This document shows, one piece after another, positions 11,553-26,118 of a stretch of 34,809 bases of DNA. The position numbers were made by a program, and so were the translations under genes. The stretch comes from Protostelium mycophagum. Its lineage: Eukaryota; Evosea; Variosea; Protosteliida; Protosteliaceae. Below the pieces are notes generated by a model. The model saw nothing but the letters and a program-made list of their open reading frames with translations, was not told the DNA's origin and did not search any database. Where the stretch lies: positions 5,837-40,645 of the forward strand of contig KV920949.1 in assembly GCA_002081555.1 (NCBI GenBank), read 5' to 3'. Each line of letters opens with the position of its first letter. Position 1 is the stretch's first letter.

Positions 11553-13075
11553 ATGAGCATCACAAGAACGATCACGGGCCTGTTCGCCCTCTTCATATTC
11601 ATCTCTTCGGGGGTGATTGCGGCTACAGAAGAAGGACCTGTTGGAAAGAAGGTCTTGGCTGTTTTGGATAATCTCAGCATTAAGAAGACTCATTCACGGT
11701 TCTTCGCCAATTTAGAAGGTAGGTCTCCTATTGAACGACTTTCGGCGCTGATCTTGTTTAATAGCTGATGGATTCAAAATCGATTTTACTGCTGCCGATG
11801 TTAAGGCAGATTTTATCAAGCATGGAGAGTACAAATATGATCATTTGGTTCTTTTCGCTCCTCACGCCGAAGGTACGAATGATTTTCGTGTTCAGATACA
11901 TATCATATCTTAATTTAATTAGAATTCGCTGGTCTCGATGCCGAGGTTGTCCTCGAGTTCGTCGATCAGGGAGGAAACGTCATCCTTGCTGCCGACTCTG
12001 AGGCCTCTGATGCCGTGAAGACCATCGCCTCCGACTGCAACGTCGAGCTCGACCAGTCTGGTGCTTTCGTCATCGATCCCCAAAACTACGACAGCAACGA
12101 CGAGGGACAGCACACTTTGGTCGCTGCCACCAACATTATCAAGGACGAGGTTGTCGTTGGAAAAGGAAATGGTGCCCCTGTCTTATTCCGTGGTGTCGGT
12201 TTGGACATTTTAGAGGATCTCTCCTTACTTTTCCCCGTCATCTCTGGCTCAGAGCACTCCTACTCTCAAGACCCATCTGCTTCTGGAAAGAAGAAGCCAC
12301 ACGTCTCTGGCGAGAAGACTACTTTGGTCGCTGCTCTCCAGGCCAGAAACAACGCCAGAGTCTTACTCTCTGGTTCTCTCGAGCTCTTCAGCGACAAGTC
12401 TGTTTGATCATGAAAAATTCTTGTATTCATTGTCTATAGGTTTTTCTCCAGCCCAGTCAAGTCTTTCTCCGGAAAGAAGCAGTACGACCAGTCCGGTAAC
12501 GAAGAATTCACTCGCAACGTCGCACAGTGGACCTTCCAACAGAGAGGTACTAAATATAGATTTACATTCTTGTTTGTGACATCCAAAGGAAATATCCGCA
12601 CTAGCAATGCCACACACCACATTGTTGGCCAGACACAGCCCCCTGCCACTTACACTATCCGTGACAACATCTACTACGGATTGAAGATTGAAGAGTGGAA
12701 GAACAACCAGTGGGTACCCTTCCAGTCTGATGACGTGCAACTCGAGTTTATCATGCTCGATCCTTATTACCGTATCCCCTTGAAGGGTGATGCCAACGGT
12801 ATCTTCTCCACCGAGTTCATCGCTCCTGATGTCTACGGTGTCTTCACATTCAAGGTCAGTGTGTATTGAGTGACGTGTAATGACGTGTACAGGTGGAGTT
12901 CCACAGAAAGGGATACGGATTTGTACACGTGTCTAACCAAGTCCCCGTGAGACCCTACCGCCACAACCAGTATGAGAGATTTATTCCCTCTGCCTACCCC
13001 TATTACGCATCTGCGATATCCATGTTGGTCGGACTGTGGGTATTCAGCTGGGTCTTCCTGTACACAAAGGAATAA
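11553..13075 (+). CDS. Oligosaccharyltransferase 48-kDa subunit (OST48/WBP1)
   Basis: Six exons: 11553-11718, 11765-11872, 11923-about 12401, about 12440-12546, 12589-12854 and 12893-13075, about 435 residues like human DDOST and yeast WBP1. It begins with a signal peptide ([16 protein letters not shown]), then the lumenal GIFT-like region ([42 protein letters not shown]). The C-terminus carries the hallmark [20 protein letters not shown] followed by one transmembrane helix and a short cytosolic tail ending YTKE. This is a core subunit of the ER complex that transfers glycans to Asn during translocation. The intron at about 12402-12461 is ambiguous: the boundary that keeps the conserved FFSSPV needs a non-canonical splice. 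AATAAA at 13074-13079 overlaps the stop. Confidence 0.96.
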
Positions 13076-13079
13076 TAAA
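13074..13079 (+). terminator. Polyadenylation signal overlapping the OST48 stop codon
   Basis: AATAAA begins inside the TAA stop codon (13073-13075). Only 31 bp separate this stop from the stop of the convergent Sec1 gene, so the 3' UTRs must be tiny or must run into the opposite gene. Confidence 0.6.
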
Positions 13080-13105
13080 TCTATCCTCATCATAATTCTT
13101 CAATA

Positions 13106-13111
13106 TTTATT
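13106..13111 (-). terminator. Polyadenylation signal overlapping the Sec1 stop codon
   Basis: On the minus strand AATAAA contains the TAA stop codon of the Sec1/Munc18 gene (13109-13107). The layout mirrors that of the OST48 signal on the other strand. Confidence 0.6.
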
Positions 13112-15467
13112 CGCTGTCTACTACGAGTTCCACCTTCTTCAATTCCTTCAGTTCAGAGATGAACACGTCGGGTGTGAGCAATGAAGTCGATCCTACACAT
13201 GATGAATATTAACATACAATAGAACTACTCACCGATGATGACCTCTCTCTTGAACTTGCGAGAGAGTTCATAGACAGATCGGAGTTCAGAGTAAGTCATT
13301 CCTCCAGCAATAAATATGATCAGCTTGTTTCCAGATGTAGTCACCCTCTCCTATACAAAGTTAGACATTATTGATAAATGGATGATTCCCACCGTCTTCC
13401 TGTTGTTCTTGTTGGCCCATTTTGGTTGGTTGGAAGTTCTGTAGTTGGTGCTTGCGGAGGAAGCAGATTTATCTGAGGCAGCATCCTCCTTCAAGAATGG
13501 GTAGTCCTTGGGGTCCAGAGAGTTCTCGAGTGCCTCTTGTCCGATGACTTTAACTACAGGTACATATCTGGACAGCTCATAAGGTGGTGCGTCGGTTCTC
13601 TGCTTGCTCTTTCTCTTGTCCTTCACCTTCTGTGTCTTCTTCGCCTTGGTTCCCTGAACAGATTTCAATTTTAGATTCTACAACGACATCTACAACTCCT
13701 CTCACCTTCATGAGAGTGACACCGAGATATCTCAAGTTGGCGATGGCACTCTGCTCTTGGGGAGGAACCTTGGCCAGCTCCATCAATCTCTTTCTGTCAG
13801 AGTCCTTGATACCCTCCTGAGATATGATATACAGCATCAATATCCTCAATTTATATTCCATCCTGCGGATATCAACAAAATATATCAAAAATAAACTGAC
13901 GATAATTCAGCCTCGGGCTGGGTGAGAAGTCTGGGCATTGCGCTGATAATGTTCTTCACTGCTTTTCCTTCGCTGTCTTCACCTGTGGCCATGTCCTGCT
14001 CTAAGCTGGCAATCTCGGACAAGTTCGCCTTGTTAAAGACTTCCATGCACTGGTTGGACATGTTGATGTGAAGAGAGTACTGCAGTATTCAATATCATTC
14101 CCGCCACGAATTGATGGAAGATTCACCTTGTCGAGCATCTCTTTGTACTGAGGCATGGCCTTCATGGCATCACTCATCTCTTTCAAAGATTGGACCTTCT
14201 TCTGAAATAAAATCAGAGAATCGTCTCGTTTTCACAAATAAAATACGTACACCAGAGGTGAGCTTGCTAGCCTTGTTTTCTTTCACAAAAGAATTGAAGT
14301 TATCGATGATCCAGTTCATCGTCTCCGCAATGTGCATGTGTCTCAATGTGTCCCACAATGGATCCAGCTCACTCAAGAGGACCTGCTTCTGTGCAGTGCT
14401 TCCGTCATTTCTGGTGGATTCGTAAGTAAACTTGTCACTGTCTGGGTGGAGGAGATCGTGGATCATGGCTTGGTAAGTGAATTCATGTAAGAGTGGAGCC
14501 ATGGGGTCCACGCTACGGTCCAATATGATCATAGTGGATCTGTTGTTGGGATTCACAGAGTTGTTGAATTCCTCGCTTCCTCTTAATAGTTTGTCGAGCT
14601 TGTCAGAAATAAGACGAGCGAGACTGTGTGAGAGTCCTCCTGCAGCGCCATCTTTTCCGGCTTGATATCTGATCACCGGGTATTCCTTCAGTGTGGCACA
14701 TACGGTCACAATCTATTTCGTTTCAGAGAGGATTCTAAAAATAAACTGGTAAAGTAAACCTTCTCGGCAATGAGATGCTGTACGTCTGCACTACGCTTAG
14801 AGTCGGGAGAGAACAGCTCTTGGAAACTGCTCGGCATTTCCAGATGGAATGCATTAGCCTCATAACCTTTGGCCTTTTTAGATTCGGAGAACGAATGAGA
14901 ACCTCACCGATGAAATCGAGATTGATCTCTTTGAGGGATTTGATGTAGGGAAGAGCGGGTGAACCTTTGATTTTCGCCAACAAATCAGATGAGAGAGCTA
15001 CGTCATACATAAATTATGGCACATGATTTTTCCATATCACCGCTCACCTCTCGTAAGATATAAATGGGCGGCAGAATACTGAGGCTTCTTTGGATCAGAA
15101 AAGTCTTTGATTAATTGATCGATAGATTCCGGATTTGGGACGAGGAAATAAACTGCTTCCAATGGGAGGGGCTGTCTTGGTTTATATATGGGTTCCACCA
15201 CTAACAAGTTCATATGAGCGTTTTCATTCCACCGGATCTGTTTACTCACGTGTAACTCCCTCTTGAATGATGTCGAACATTCTGCAAGCTGCAGAGATGA
15301 TCTTGGTGCTCTCCTCATTCAGAACAAGAACTTTAAGGTTGTTGGGTGTCTTGACTCCTTTGATCATATCATTGAGGAGTCCTGTGCGATGTGAGTGTTA
15401 TTTTACATCTAGCAAGCGACTCACTGTCTTTGGCTATTTCGCGAACGCTAAAACCTGTTTCGCTCAT
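13107..15467 (-). CDS. Sec1/Munc18-family vesicle fusion protein (syntaxin-binding)
   Basis: The gene is multi-exon; the first exon is 15467-15425 (MSETGFSVREIAKD) and exon 2 starts at 15381 in frame. The N-terminus reads RLLNDMIKGVKTPNNLKVLV like Munc18 domain 1. Then come EANAFHLEMPSSFQELFSPD, IVTVCATLKEYPVIRYQAGK and the signature IILDRSVDPMAPLLHEFTYQ of domain 3a. A Lys-rich stretch and a Ser-rich insert follow (about 13420-13660), and the end matches Sec1 with NKLIIFIAGGMTYSELRSVY and STSLLTPDVFISELKEL. SM proteins clasp syntaxin and assembling SNAREs; this sequence is closest to the plasma-membrane (Sec1/STXBP1-3) branch, so exocytosis is the likely role. One intron near 13660-13710 contains two GTTGTAG motifs in a row. 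Confidence 0.95.
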
Positions 15468-15808
15468 TTTTGTTGCGTGTGTTGTGTGGTGATCTGTGTT
15501 TTCAACGTTTTTGGAGATTTATGGTGGTGCGTAAAATGAGGAGATCTACTGCAAAAACAAACTGCATTTCTTTTCGCGACAAGCTTAGACACCAAACATG
15601 ATCAGGAGCTAATATTGCATTATATAGTACAAATATGGTTGAATCATGTTGTTTCACTTCATGGAGGACACTTGCGAGGAGTGTCAAAAGAAGGTTCAAA
15701 GAAGCGTGACTTGTGGTCGGGAGAAAATTCTTGCGATATCTTAACCGGGAGGCAGAGAAGTCACATCATCTCCTCATATCTTCTCCTCTTAGCGAGAATC
15801 ACCTAACC
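15468..15808. other. Intergenic region between divergent Sec1 and V-ATPase d genes
   Basis: About 340 bp lies between two start codons on opposite strands and should be a shared promoter region. I found no coding signal or clear regulatory motif in it. Confidence 0.5.
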
Positions 15809-17131
15809 ATGTCTTCTAGAAATGTTGGTTCTCCTGGCTGGCCCGTCACATTCAACATCAAGGACGGTTATGCTGAGGCCTTGGTCAGAGGTTTCCGTTC
15901 TGGTATTTTGACCCCCCAAGATTACACCAATTTGACTCAATGCGAGACTTTGGAGGGTGAGTCAAAATTAATTTTGACTGATGGACTGGGATCTCTTATT
16001 CAAGTAGATATGAAGATGCATCTGGGCACTACAGATTACGGAGATTTCCTTGCCAATGAGACTTCACCTATTCACACGACAACTATTGCAGAGCAGTGCA
16101 CAAACAAAATGGTGGCTGAATTCAACCATCTCCGCTCTCAGTCTGTTCAACCCCTTACCACTTTCTTGGATTACATCTCGTGAGTAAAAACGTGCAAACA
16201 TTTAGGTCGTGTTCTGACGCAGGTAGCTACCAATACATGATCGATAACATTGTTCTTCTCATTACGGGAACACTCCACGAGAGAGAATTATCAGAACTCT
16301 TGGACAAGTGCCACCCCCTCGGCACTTTTGAGTCTATGGCTGTTCTCAGGTGCGAAATCAAAATGAAGTTTAATCAATCAACTTGACAAAAGGTTTATTA
16401 ATAATATTCAGCACTGCTCAAAGCATGTCTGATCTCTACATCTACCTTGCCGATACACCTCTCGCTCCTTACATCCACGGAGTCTTGTCTGAGGAAGATC
16501 TTGACGAGATGAACATTGAGCTGATCCGTAACACCCTCTACAAGGCTTACCTCGAGGACTTTTACCGCTTCTGTGTCCACCAACTCGGTGGTGAAACCGC
16601 ACGTATCATGAAGGACATTCTGGAGTTTGAAGCAGATCGCAGAGCCATCAACATCACCATCAACTCTTTTGGCACTGAGCTCTCCAAGGATGACAGACAG
16701 AAATTATATCCCAGCTTTGGTCTTCTTAACCCTGAGGGTCTCGGCAGACTCGCTCGTGCTGATGACTTTGAACAAGTCAGAGCTGCCATGGAACCTTACC
16801 CCGTACGCTTATTTTATCGTTGTAGTCGGATCATATTTACGTATACCAGGTATACAGAGGCATATTCGCCGACAATGTGGGAGCTGAGGGCTCTTTGGAA
16901 GACTCCTTCTTCAAAAGAGAGGTTGCACTCAACAGAGAGGCTTTCGAGACTCAATTTGGATACGGAGTCTTTTACTCCTACATTAAGCTGAAGGAACAAG
17001 AGATCAGAAACATTGTATGGATCGCCGAGTGTGTCCAGGTGAATATTTATATTCTATATCTATCCTCTTCTCACGATAAAAAACAGCAAGACCAAAAGCA
17101 GAAGGTCTCTCAGTACGTACCCATCTTTTGA
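15809..17131 (+). CDS. V-type proton ATPase subunit d (V0 sector, VMA6)
   Basis: Six exons: 15809-15956, 16008-16179, 16227-16349, 16412-16802, 16850-17038 and 17087-17131. They total 1068 nt (355 residues), within a few residues of human ATP6V0D1 (351). Conserved blocks include [104 protein letters not shown] and the C-terminal YVPIF. Subunit d caps the membrane c-ring and couples it to the central stalk in acidified organelles. It has no transmembrane segment, as expected. The strong conservation anchors the splice rules used elsewhere; one intron ends cgttgtag-tcgg-ccag with two usable AGs, of which the later keeps frame. AATAAA at 17138-17143 lies 7 nt after the stop. Confidence 0.98.
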
Positions 17132-17326
17132 AGCATGAATAAATATACCCACAATTAGTCATCTGCACGTTCATCATGAAAGCAAGCGTACATCCTGCAT
17201 TGCTGGTGAAGAGTATGGAGGTGCAACAAGGAGGGTGTTTCTGTGAACCAATTTCGTTGAAAAATCTGTCAATCGTCGCAATCAATTGGGACGTTGTGAA
17301 GCTTTTTTGAGCAGCAGAATTCGGTC

Positions 17327-18232
17327 ATGATGGAAAGCAAGACAGCACCGGTCAAGAGGTCAGCCTCAGCCACCTCGAAACCATCAGTAACATCGCCAAG
17401 GCCAACAGCAACATCGCCAAGGCCAACAGCCAAAGCTTCCTCCGCAGCATCCTCCCCCAGGGTTTCAAAATTAACCGCTACCTCTTCACCGTCTGCATCT
17501 CCAACCACAGAACGAAAGAAACTCGATGTGTCCAAGATCGTCACATCAAAAGCAGAAATCAAACCAGCAACCAAAACATCCAAACCAACAGAATCAAAGG
17601 CAGAAAAGAAGATGACAACTGAGAGATTCGACAAGCATAAGCAAGCCAATGTTCTTAATTTGAAACAAAAACACGTCAGTAATTTTGGATCTGCTTATCA
17701 AGAAGGCTCGATACCTTGCCGCATCAATCATGGCAGTGTGAACATGTACATACAGTGGGACATTAGCCCAAGAGATCTAGATTATAATCCACTTCTCGTC
17801 ACTTGTGCAGAGGGTTTACTAGAAACACAACATCCATACACATTGTTGGCCAGATCAGCCTTCAAAGAGCTTTTGGCAGCACCAGTAAGTCGTTTTCTAA
17901 CACCTTTATCGCCCATTTTTGATGAAAAACAGGGCTCCACAGAAAAGACGGTACCTCTTCTGCCGAAAATCATACCTTCCATCAGACTGACACTCAGATC
18001 GACTGTAGAGGATACGCTCATCTGTGGCTTGAACGCTTTGGGGCAACTGAGCGAATGTGTAGGGGAACACCTCAATGTGCACATACCCGTCTTGATTGTA
18101 CCTCTGAACTCAAAGATGAGCAGCAAGACGGTTGGTGCACTTGTACAAGACACATTGTCTATCATAGATAGAAATGGTGGAGATGACGCCATCCGCATTA
18201 TCAGAACCAAAATACCAACCTATGCAAAATAG
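17327..18232 (+). CDS. PACRG-like (parkin co-regulated) axonemal protein
   Basis: Two exons (17327-17884, 17933-18232) give 285 residues. The intron 17885-17932 is 48 nt with no in-frame stop, so naive translation adds 16 false residues. The first 100 or so residues are a low-complexity Ser/Thr/Pro/Ala/Lys tail with an exact 21-bp tandem repeat. The rest is the PACRG ARM-like fold: FGSAYQEGSIPCRINHG, WDISPRDLDYNPLLV, HPYTLLARSAFKELLAA, LLPKIIPSIRLTLRS, QDTLSIIDRNGGDDAIRIIR and the ending IPTYAK. PACRG sits at the inner junction of ciliary doublet microtubules with FAP20, so this gene argues for a flagellum at some life stage. The N-terminal extension is longer than in animals and may bind tubulin, which is inference. 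Confidence 0.95.
   Translation: MMESKTAPVKRSASATSKPSVTSPRPTATSPRPTAKASSAASSPRVSKLTATSSPSASPTTERKKLDVSKIVTSKAEIKPATKTSKPTESKAEKKMTTERFDKHKQANVLNLKQKHVSNFGSAYQEGSIPCRINHGSVNMYIQWDISPRDLDYNPLLVTCAEGLLETQHPYTLLARSAFKELLAAPVSRFLTPLSPIFDEKQGSTEKTVPLLPKIIPSIRLTLRSTVEDTLICGLNALGQLSECVGEHLNVHIPVLIVPLNSKMSSKTVGALVQDTLSIIDRNGGDDAIRIIRTKIPTYAK
17389..17430 (+). repeat. Exact 21-bp tandem duplication in the PACRG N-terminal tail
   Basis: Two identical 21-bp units (17389-17409 and 17410-17430) encode a repeated SPRPTAT-like heptad in the Ser/Pro/Lys-rich tail. The unit is a multiple of three and keeps frame. Confidence 0.9.
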
Positions 18233-19019
18233 AATGTACTGTCTTACATCATTTCGATGTTGTCTCTGATTATTCACGAAAATATGGGTGTTGTCTGTGA
18301 GCGAATTTGTATTTTCTGCAGAAAGGATTTACTTTAAAAATTATTGTTTTTTAAGAAATCTGTCCATGTCAGGTCCTTCTTTGATGATGAGGGAAATACT
18401 GGCTCAACATTGATCACATGACGGTCCGACATTCTCAAAGTATCTGTACGCTCCGCCAGGGCCATATCCCATCGCAGGGCCGAAAGCATATGGTCTCTGT
18501 GGGCACTTACCGTCTGCACCGACACACGAAAATAGACATGTCCTTCACCGCTGTGCGCCGGACCGAGGTCACGTCCATGTGTAAAGAATACCGTCTGTGT
18601 CGGGGGTAGAAGTCCAACACCCCATAGTGATGCGTATGATTTTCCACTCTATTACGAAATCGAAAAGTATACAGTGATGGGTAGTGCCTGATTCTGAGCC
18701 ATCAAACAACATGGGAAGCACCACCCCATCACTGTATACTTGAAAATCATACGCATCACTATGGGGTGTTGGGCTTCTACCCTCGACCTGTACTTCCTCA
18801 GAATAGTTGTAAGGTGCAACTATGGTCCTGCTGTATATATGACAAGGTTTTGTGCACAATGGCTCGTAATCTTGCTGGGAAGATTGTCTGACACACCAAC
18901 AGATGATGAAAAGAGGGTTTCGAAAATATCAACTGATCGTATTTCTCCGTTAGAGGCCGGTCGCCACCAGGTGAAACAGACAATTTACAAAAAGACAATA
19001 AAAGCAGAAATAAATGTAT
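18233..19019. other. Intergenic region between convergent PACRG and YME1 genes
   Basis: About 790 bp, long for a tail-to-tail gap in this genome. It holds the hairpin described separately. A short minus-strand frame at about 18396-18540 reads YAFGPAMGYGPGGAYRYFEN and then ends; it is Gly/Tyr-rich and faintly recalls the YGPGGPY heme-domain motif of MAPR/cytochrome-b5-like proteins. No start or splice chain supports a gene. Confidence 0.5.
18604..18782. repeat. Long imperfect inverted repeat (hairpin)
   Basis: The left arm 18604-18644 pairs with the right arm 18742-18782 over 41 nt with about one mismatch. After a 20-nt bulge on the left side only (18645-18664), a second perfect 17-nt block pairs (18665-18681 with 18725-18741). 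A loop of about 43 nt remains, which may pair for a few more bases. It lies outside any gene I can call. It could be a fold-back mobile-element relic, a hairpin RNA precursor, or an inverted duplication formed by template switching. Confidence 0.9.
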
Positions 19020-22058
<3,039 letters not shown>

Positions 22059-22319
22059 GTGTGCAAATGTTGATGTTCTTAAATGCTGTTTATGTTGATT
22101 TTGATCGGGGAAAAGTGAGGTCTCGTGACACAAAATATGACGTCATGTCGGAGAATGAGACATTCCATTTCCCGAAAGTGAAAGCCACAACTTACAACAC
22201 TCGATTACAACCTCCAAATGCAACTTCGCCGACATAGATCCTTCCTTGCCACATATAAACATTCTAAACAGATCTTTGGTGAGATATATCTATAAGAAAA
22301 TCAAAATGATTTCGACTTT

Positions 22320-25300
22320 TTATTTTTTGGAATTTCTGAATGTCCTGATGGGGGTGTAATCGAGCTGAATGACCGGTGGCGCCTGAAAGAAGGTGTCATT
22401 ATTCATCTGCTTCATCTTGATGATCTCCACAAGATATTCCACGATCTGCATATCATTCCTGGATAATTGCCTGGAATGTGTCACGAAACTTCTCGGAAAT
22501 TTCTGCGAAAGATACCTGAACCATGGTGGTGTGTTGTCCCGCACAGCAGATTTCGCCAATAAATTTGATTCTGAAGCAGACCGGAAGACCTCATCGAATC
22601 AGAAATTTCTCAATCCGGACGGAAAATTCCGAATTAAATATGAGAATGCAGAAAATTCTTACTTTTGATATTTGCGGATATTTTTTAGAGGATCCGTGCT
22701 CCGTTTTCGAACGATTACCGTACGGAATCAGATTTTCTTTGGTCTCTGGGGTTTGTGGCTGTACACGTCATGATGACGTCATATGATATCATGTGAGATG
22801 TCTCACGTTGAGTGTGGCAGCCAGCTGAGTCTGATATAATATGTACACTTTTATGCTCATGTCGAATAACACGCATTGAATGTGAGCCAGATATGTATTT
22901 TCGTCCTATAACGTTTCATCGTCTCAAGACTATTTTGGTTGTCTTTGTGTTTTTTGCCAAAATATATTCTGTAATATATGACAAAGCTTACCGGCCACAG
23001 CTTCTTTGTGTTGATCAAATCGTCCAGGAAAACGCCATTATAAGACGGTCCCATTATTAAATCTGCCTCAAAATCCCACGTGGTGATATACCTCTACAAC
23101 GAGTCATTTTCGAAGATCTACGACGATTCACCTCGACTACTTTTGGGATAGTCTTGTCTTTTGAGATTCCTATCAACTTGTATTGTCCTAAATCAGCCAA
23201 TTTTATGGTGGTGGAGTGCCATTTTGAGACGTATTCTATCGGCTTCTATTAATTTTAGTTGACAAGTGATGTTGTTGTTGAAGGGGTCACCCGCGTGTCT
23301 TCAGCTGCAGTTGTTCCCGGAATGAGGCTGGTCAGACATGACACCTGTCATCTTCACTTGAAATTTCATGAAAATTTCACTCACCACTTTACCGACGGTT
23401 TGTTCGTTGCTAGGCGATGCGGTGATCACAACTGTCCTCCCTCTTAGTAATGAAAAAAACAATGTCTTCAGAAATAAAGTGTTGTATCTGCTTCTCAAGT
23501 CTAACAGTCCTTTTCCATGTCCTATTCTCATCAGAATAAAACTTAGAGTTGTAGATGACATTTTCTTCTTAATGAACGACAATGTGATCTCATTAGCACG
23601 TGATATATTTTGGAAATATACCCGTTGTAGATACGTTCCAAATGTTTGCGGAGAAATTTTCCAGTTTGTCATGTATAGAATTCGCGTGTCTTCTGGACAT
23701 AGTAGGTGATCTCAACGGACTATCATGCACGGAACTCTCATCTACAACCAGCTCAGCCCATTTACAATTCTACGGAAAATTCGATCACACGTCACCTAGA
23801 CTCTCGCGTAGAAGGGATGTTTCCGAAACACTTTCTATCTCCACATCGGTTCCTGGTCTTTTTAGAATTATTTTGAGGACACTTGGGTATGATTATTCGT
23901 GTGCTGTTGTGTATATCATTTTGTTGGTGCTGTGATTCTTTTCGATGTGAAATATACCGAAAGAGTCGGTGAGCCAATTATTTGTGCCATTTGAGGTCCT
24001 CAGGTAGTCTTGATATCTCCCTCTAATCGGTGACTCTGGTCGCATCATTCGACCATCTACAATCAATCAAATACAACATTAACTACACTATTGTAGATGT
24101 TCAAGCTAATTCAATATTCTATCAGAATAAAACTAAAAGTAAAAATAAAATATCAATTCAGAAGACCGAATTTTCGCCGAAAACTCACATTGTTGCTGAT
24201 TCATTCTGGGACTGGATTCCGGTGATGTCGAGTTTTTAGAGTCCAACAAATGTCCCACCGAATTGGTCCGTCGAAAAATCGCGGAACTTTCATCGGCATA
24301 AGGTTGTAGGGTCTCCGCGGAGATCGAATGAGCGGCTTTTTTCAGAGGGGTACTCGCCATAGAGGAGACATTTGAGTCATCTGATGCTCCACTTCTGTCA
24401 ACATCACCATAAATATTCAAATAAGCGGATAAAATATTCGAGCTGACATAATCATTTTTAAAAAAATTTCATATGAAAAATAAAAGTTGAGGAAAATCAT
24501 AAAACGGACTGTGAGTGGTCGAGGGTGGGGGTTCTGGAAGTATATAATAATTGATAACTCATGAGGAAGCTATTTCCTACTGATAAACTGCAGGAATATA
24601 CACCCCCCGCGTTGCAATCCTCCTGCTGTGATATCTCAATCTACGACTCAAAGAAATAAATCTCCTCGAAATTTCGTGGAAAACTCACCCTCTCCAGTGC
24701 GAGCACGATGGAAGGACGCTTCAGCATGCGCCACGCTTCTCTTATCGACCTCTTTGCTTTTGGAAAATAATTAGAACACAGCTCCTGCAGAGTTCGGAGT
24801 GTGCAGCCGGGTCGATTAAAATAAGATGTATACAAAGAGTTTTTTTGCTTCTCTTGTGCCTGTGAATCATCAGGATGAGTGGTGTGATTATTTACAGTAA
24901 ATATTTCATAATTAAATATAAATGAATAAAATCTGTGTTTTTTGTAAATAAAACTATTTAAAGACCGAGTTATTCACCGTTGTAGACATTGTGTCCTCCT
25001 GCTCTTCATCTATTTCCTCGTCTTTAAAGTGTTTGTGCAATATTTTCAAGTCAGTGACATATTCTGACAATGTTTCCGGCTTTCATTTGTCAATTTCCAT
25101 GTCTTTAAAAAATAATCTCTCATCTATTTCTAATCCTTTTAAACAACGATAAAAAATCGATTTACCGTTTTTCCGTACATATCTTCCATATCTTGTTCGA
25201 CTAGATTTTCAATTATGGCTTCGTCTAATTTCTTTAGTTGTGCGGCGAGGTCTCGCTTGAAAACTCTCCTGTTGCCTTCCTTCATCGTGTTGGTCACCTT

Positions 25301-25985
25301 TAGAAATTGTTCAATCTTTGGACAATTGACGTCACCCAATATTTTGTGATAAAAAATAGTCGTTTTGCCTGGAAAAAGGATGAATTTACATGTGTGAATT
25401 TCTCCAAGAAATCGTCGAAATGAGTCATGATCTTCTTTGGATCCCTGGTGATATAGCTGATGCACACGGGCCTCACGTATCCTCTCGCGTAGATATCGAG
25501 AAGACTAAAGTGATGCACCTTTGTCGAGTCAATGGTTAAGGTGATGGCTTGTCTGTAATTTGAAGGTTGCAGGAACACTTACGTAAGCTGTGGCACCCTC
25601 TTTCTGTTCGGTCAATACGACTTGCATGTCTTTTGTTGATGTGTTTACAGCTGTTCTTGTCAATTATGACACACGATTATATCATCTCACTGATGTCATT
25701 TCCTTTGTTTTGATTGTCCACTGCCATGATCCGCAGCACAAATTCGTTCAAATCAAAAGTGCCCTCTCCTCTCTCTGGCACAACAAAAAGAGGTATGGGG
25801 CCTTCTAATTCCGAGAATTCACTCACCAAAACAAAGTCATCATAAAAAGACGGAGCTGGTGAGTTTCTATTTGTGATCAGGGAAAATAATTGATCAAATG
25901 CATAGAAGTACAATAGAAATGTGGGTGATTGCAAATGCAGAATCAATATAACACCTTCCAAGTATTGGAGAAAGAGGTGGTTCAT
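22320..25985 (-). CDS. SMCR8-like longin/DENN protein
   Basis: About 14 exons can be joined in phase. The N-terminal longin region reads DDFVLVSEFSELEGPIPLFV then GEGTFDLNEFVLRIMAVD, followed by KEGATAYVHHFSLLDIYARG, YVRPVCISYITRDPKKIM, FDDFLEKFTH and EGNRRVFKRDLAAQLKKLDE. These track human SMCR8 (FILISEFSEQVGPQPLL, EGAFAYVHHLTLYDLEARGF, GNRKAFAGELEKKLKDLD) closely. A Ser-rich linker and DENN-like blocks follow (LLRGRTVVITASPSNEQTVG, VVSCLTSLIPGTTAAED, KLADLGQYKLIGISKDKT). It ends DYTPIRTFRNSKK with AATAAA (22324-22319) around the stop. In animals SMCR8 works with C9orf72 and WDR41 as a Rab/Arf regulator in autophagy and lysosome control. First exon and start codon are uncertain; the frame used begins MNHLFLQYLEG. 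FLCN is the alternative but fits worse. Confidence 0.85.
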
Positions 25986-26118
25986 TCACTGCTCCTGCCA
26001 ACCCTTCGGCATCTGTTCAATTGAGCCGCAATCACAATGATACCATTCACAAACCAGAATCTATAGCCGCGAATTCATCACTGACACCCATGTTAATTCG
26101 TCATGAAACACTCTTGGA

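Noticed and set aside
17885-17932. Reading PACRG as a single uninterrupted frame
   Set aside because: The segment has GTAAGT and CAG borders and is absent from the family, so it is an intron.
18396-18860. Possible minus-strand gene with a YGPGGAY-like motif overlapping the hairpin
   Set aside because: Stops and lack of usable splice sites break the frame; the arms of the inverted repeat account for much of the open reading.
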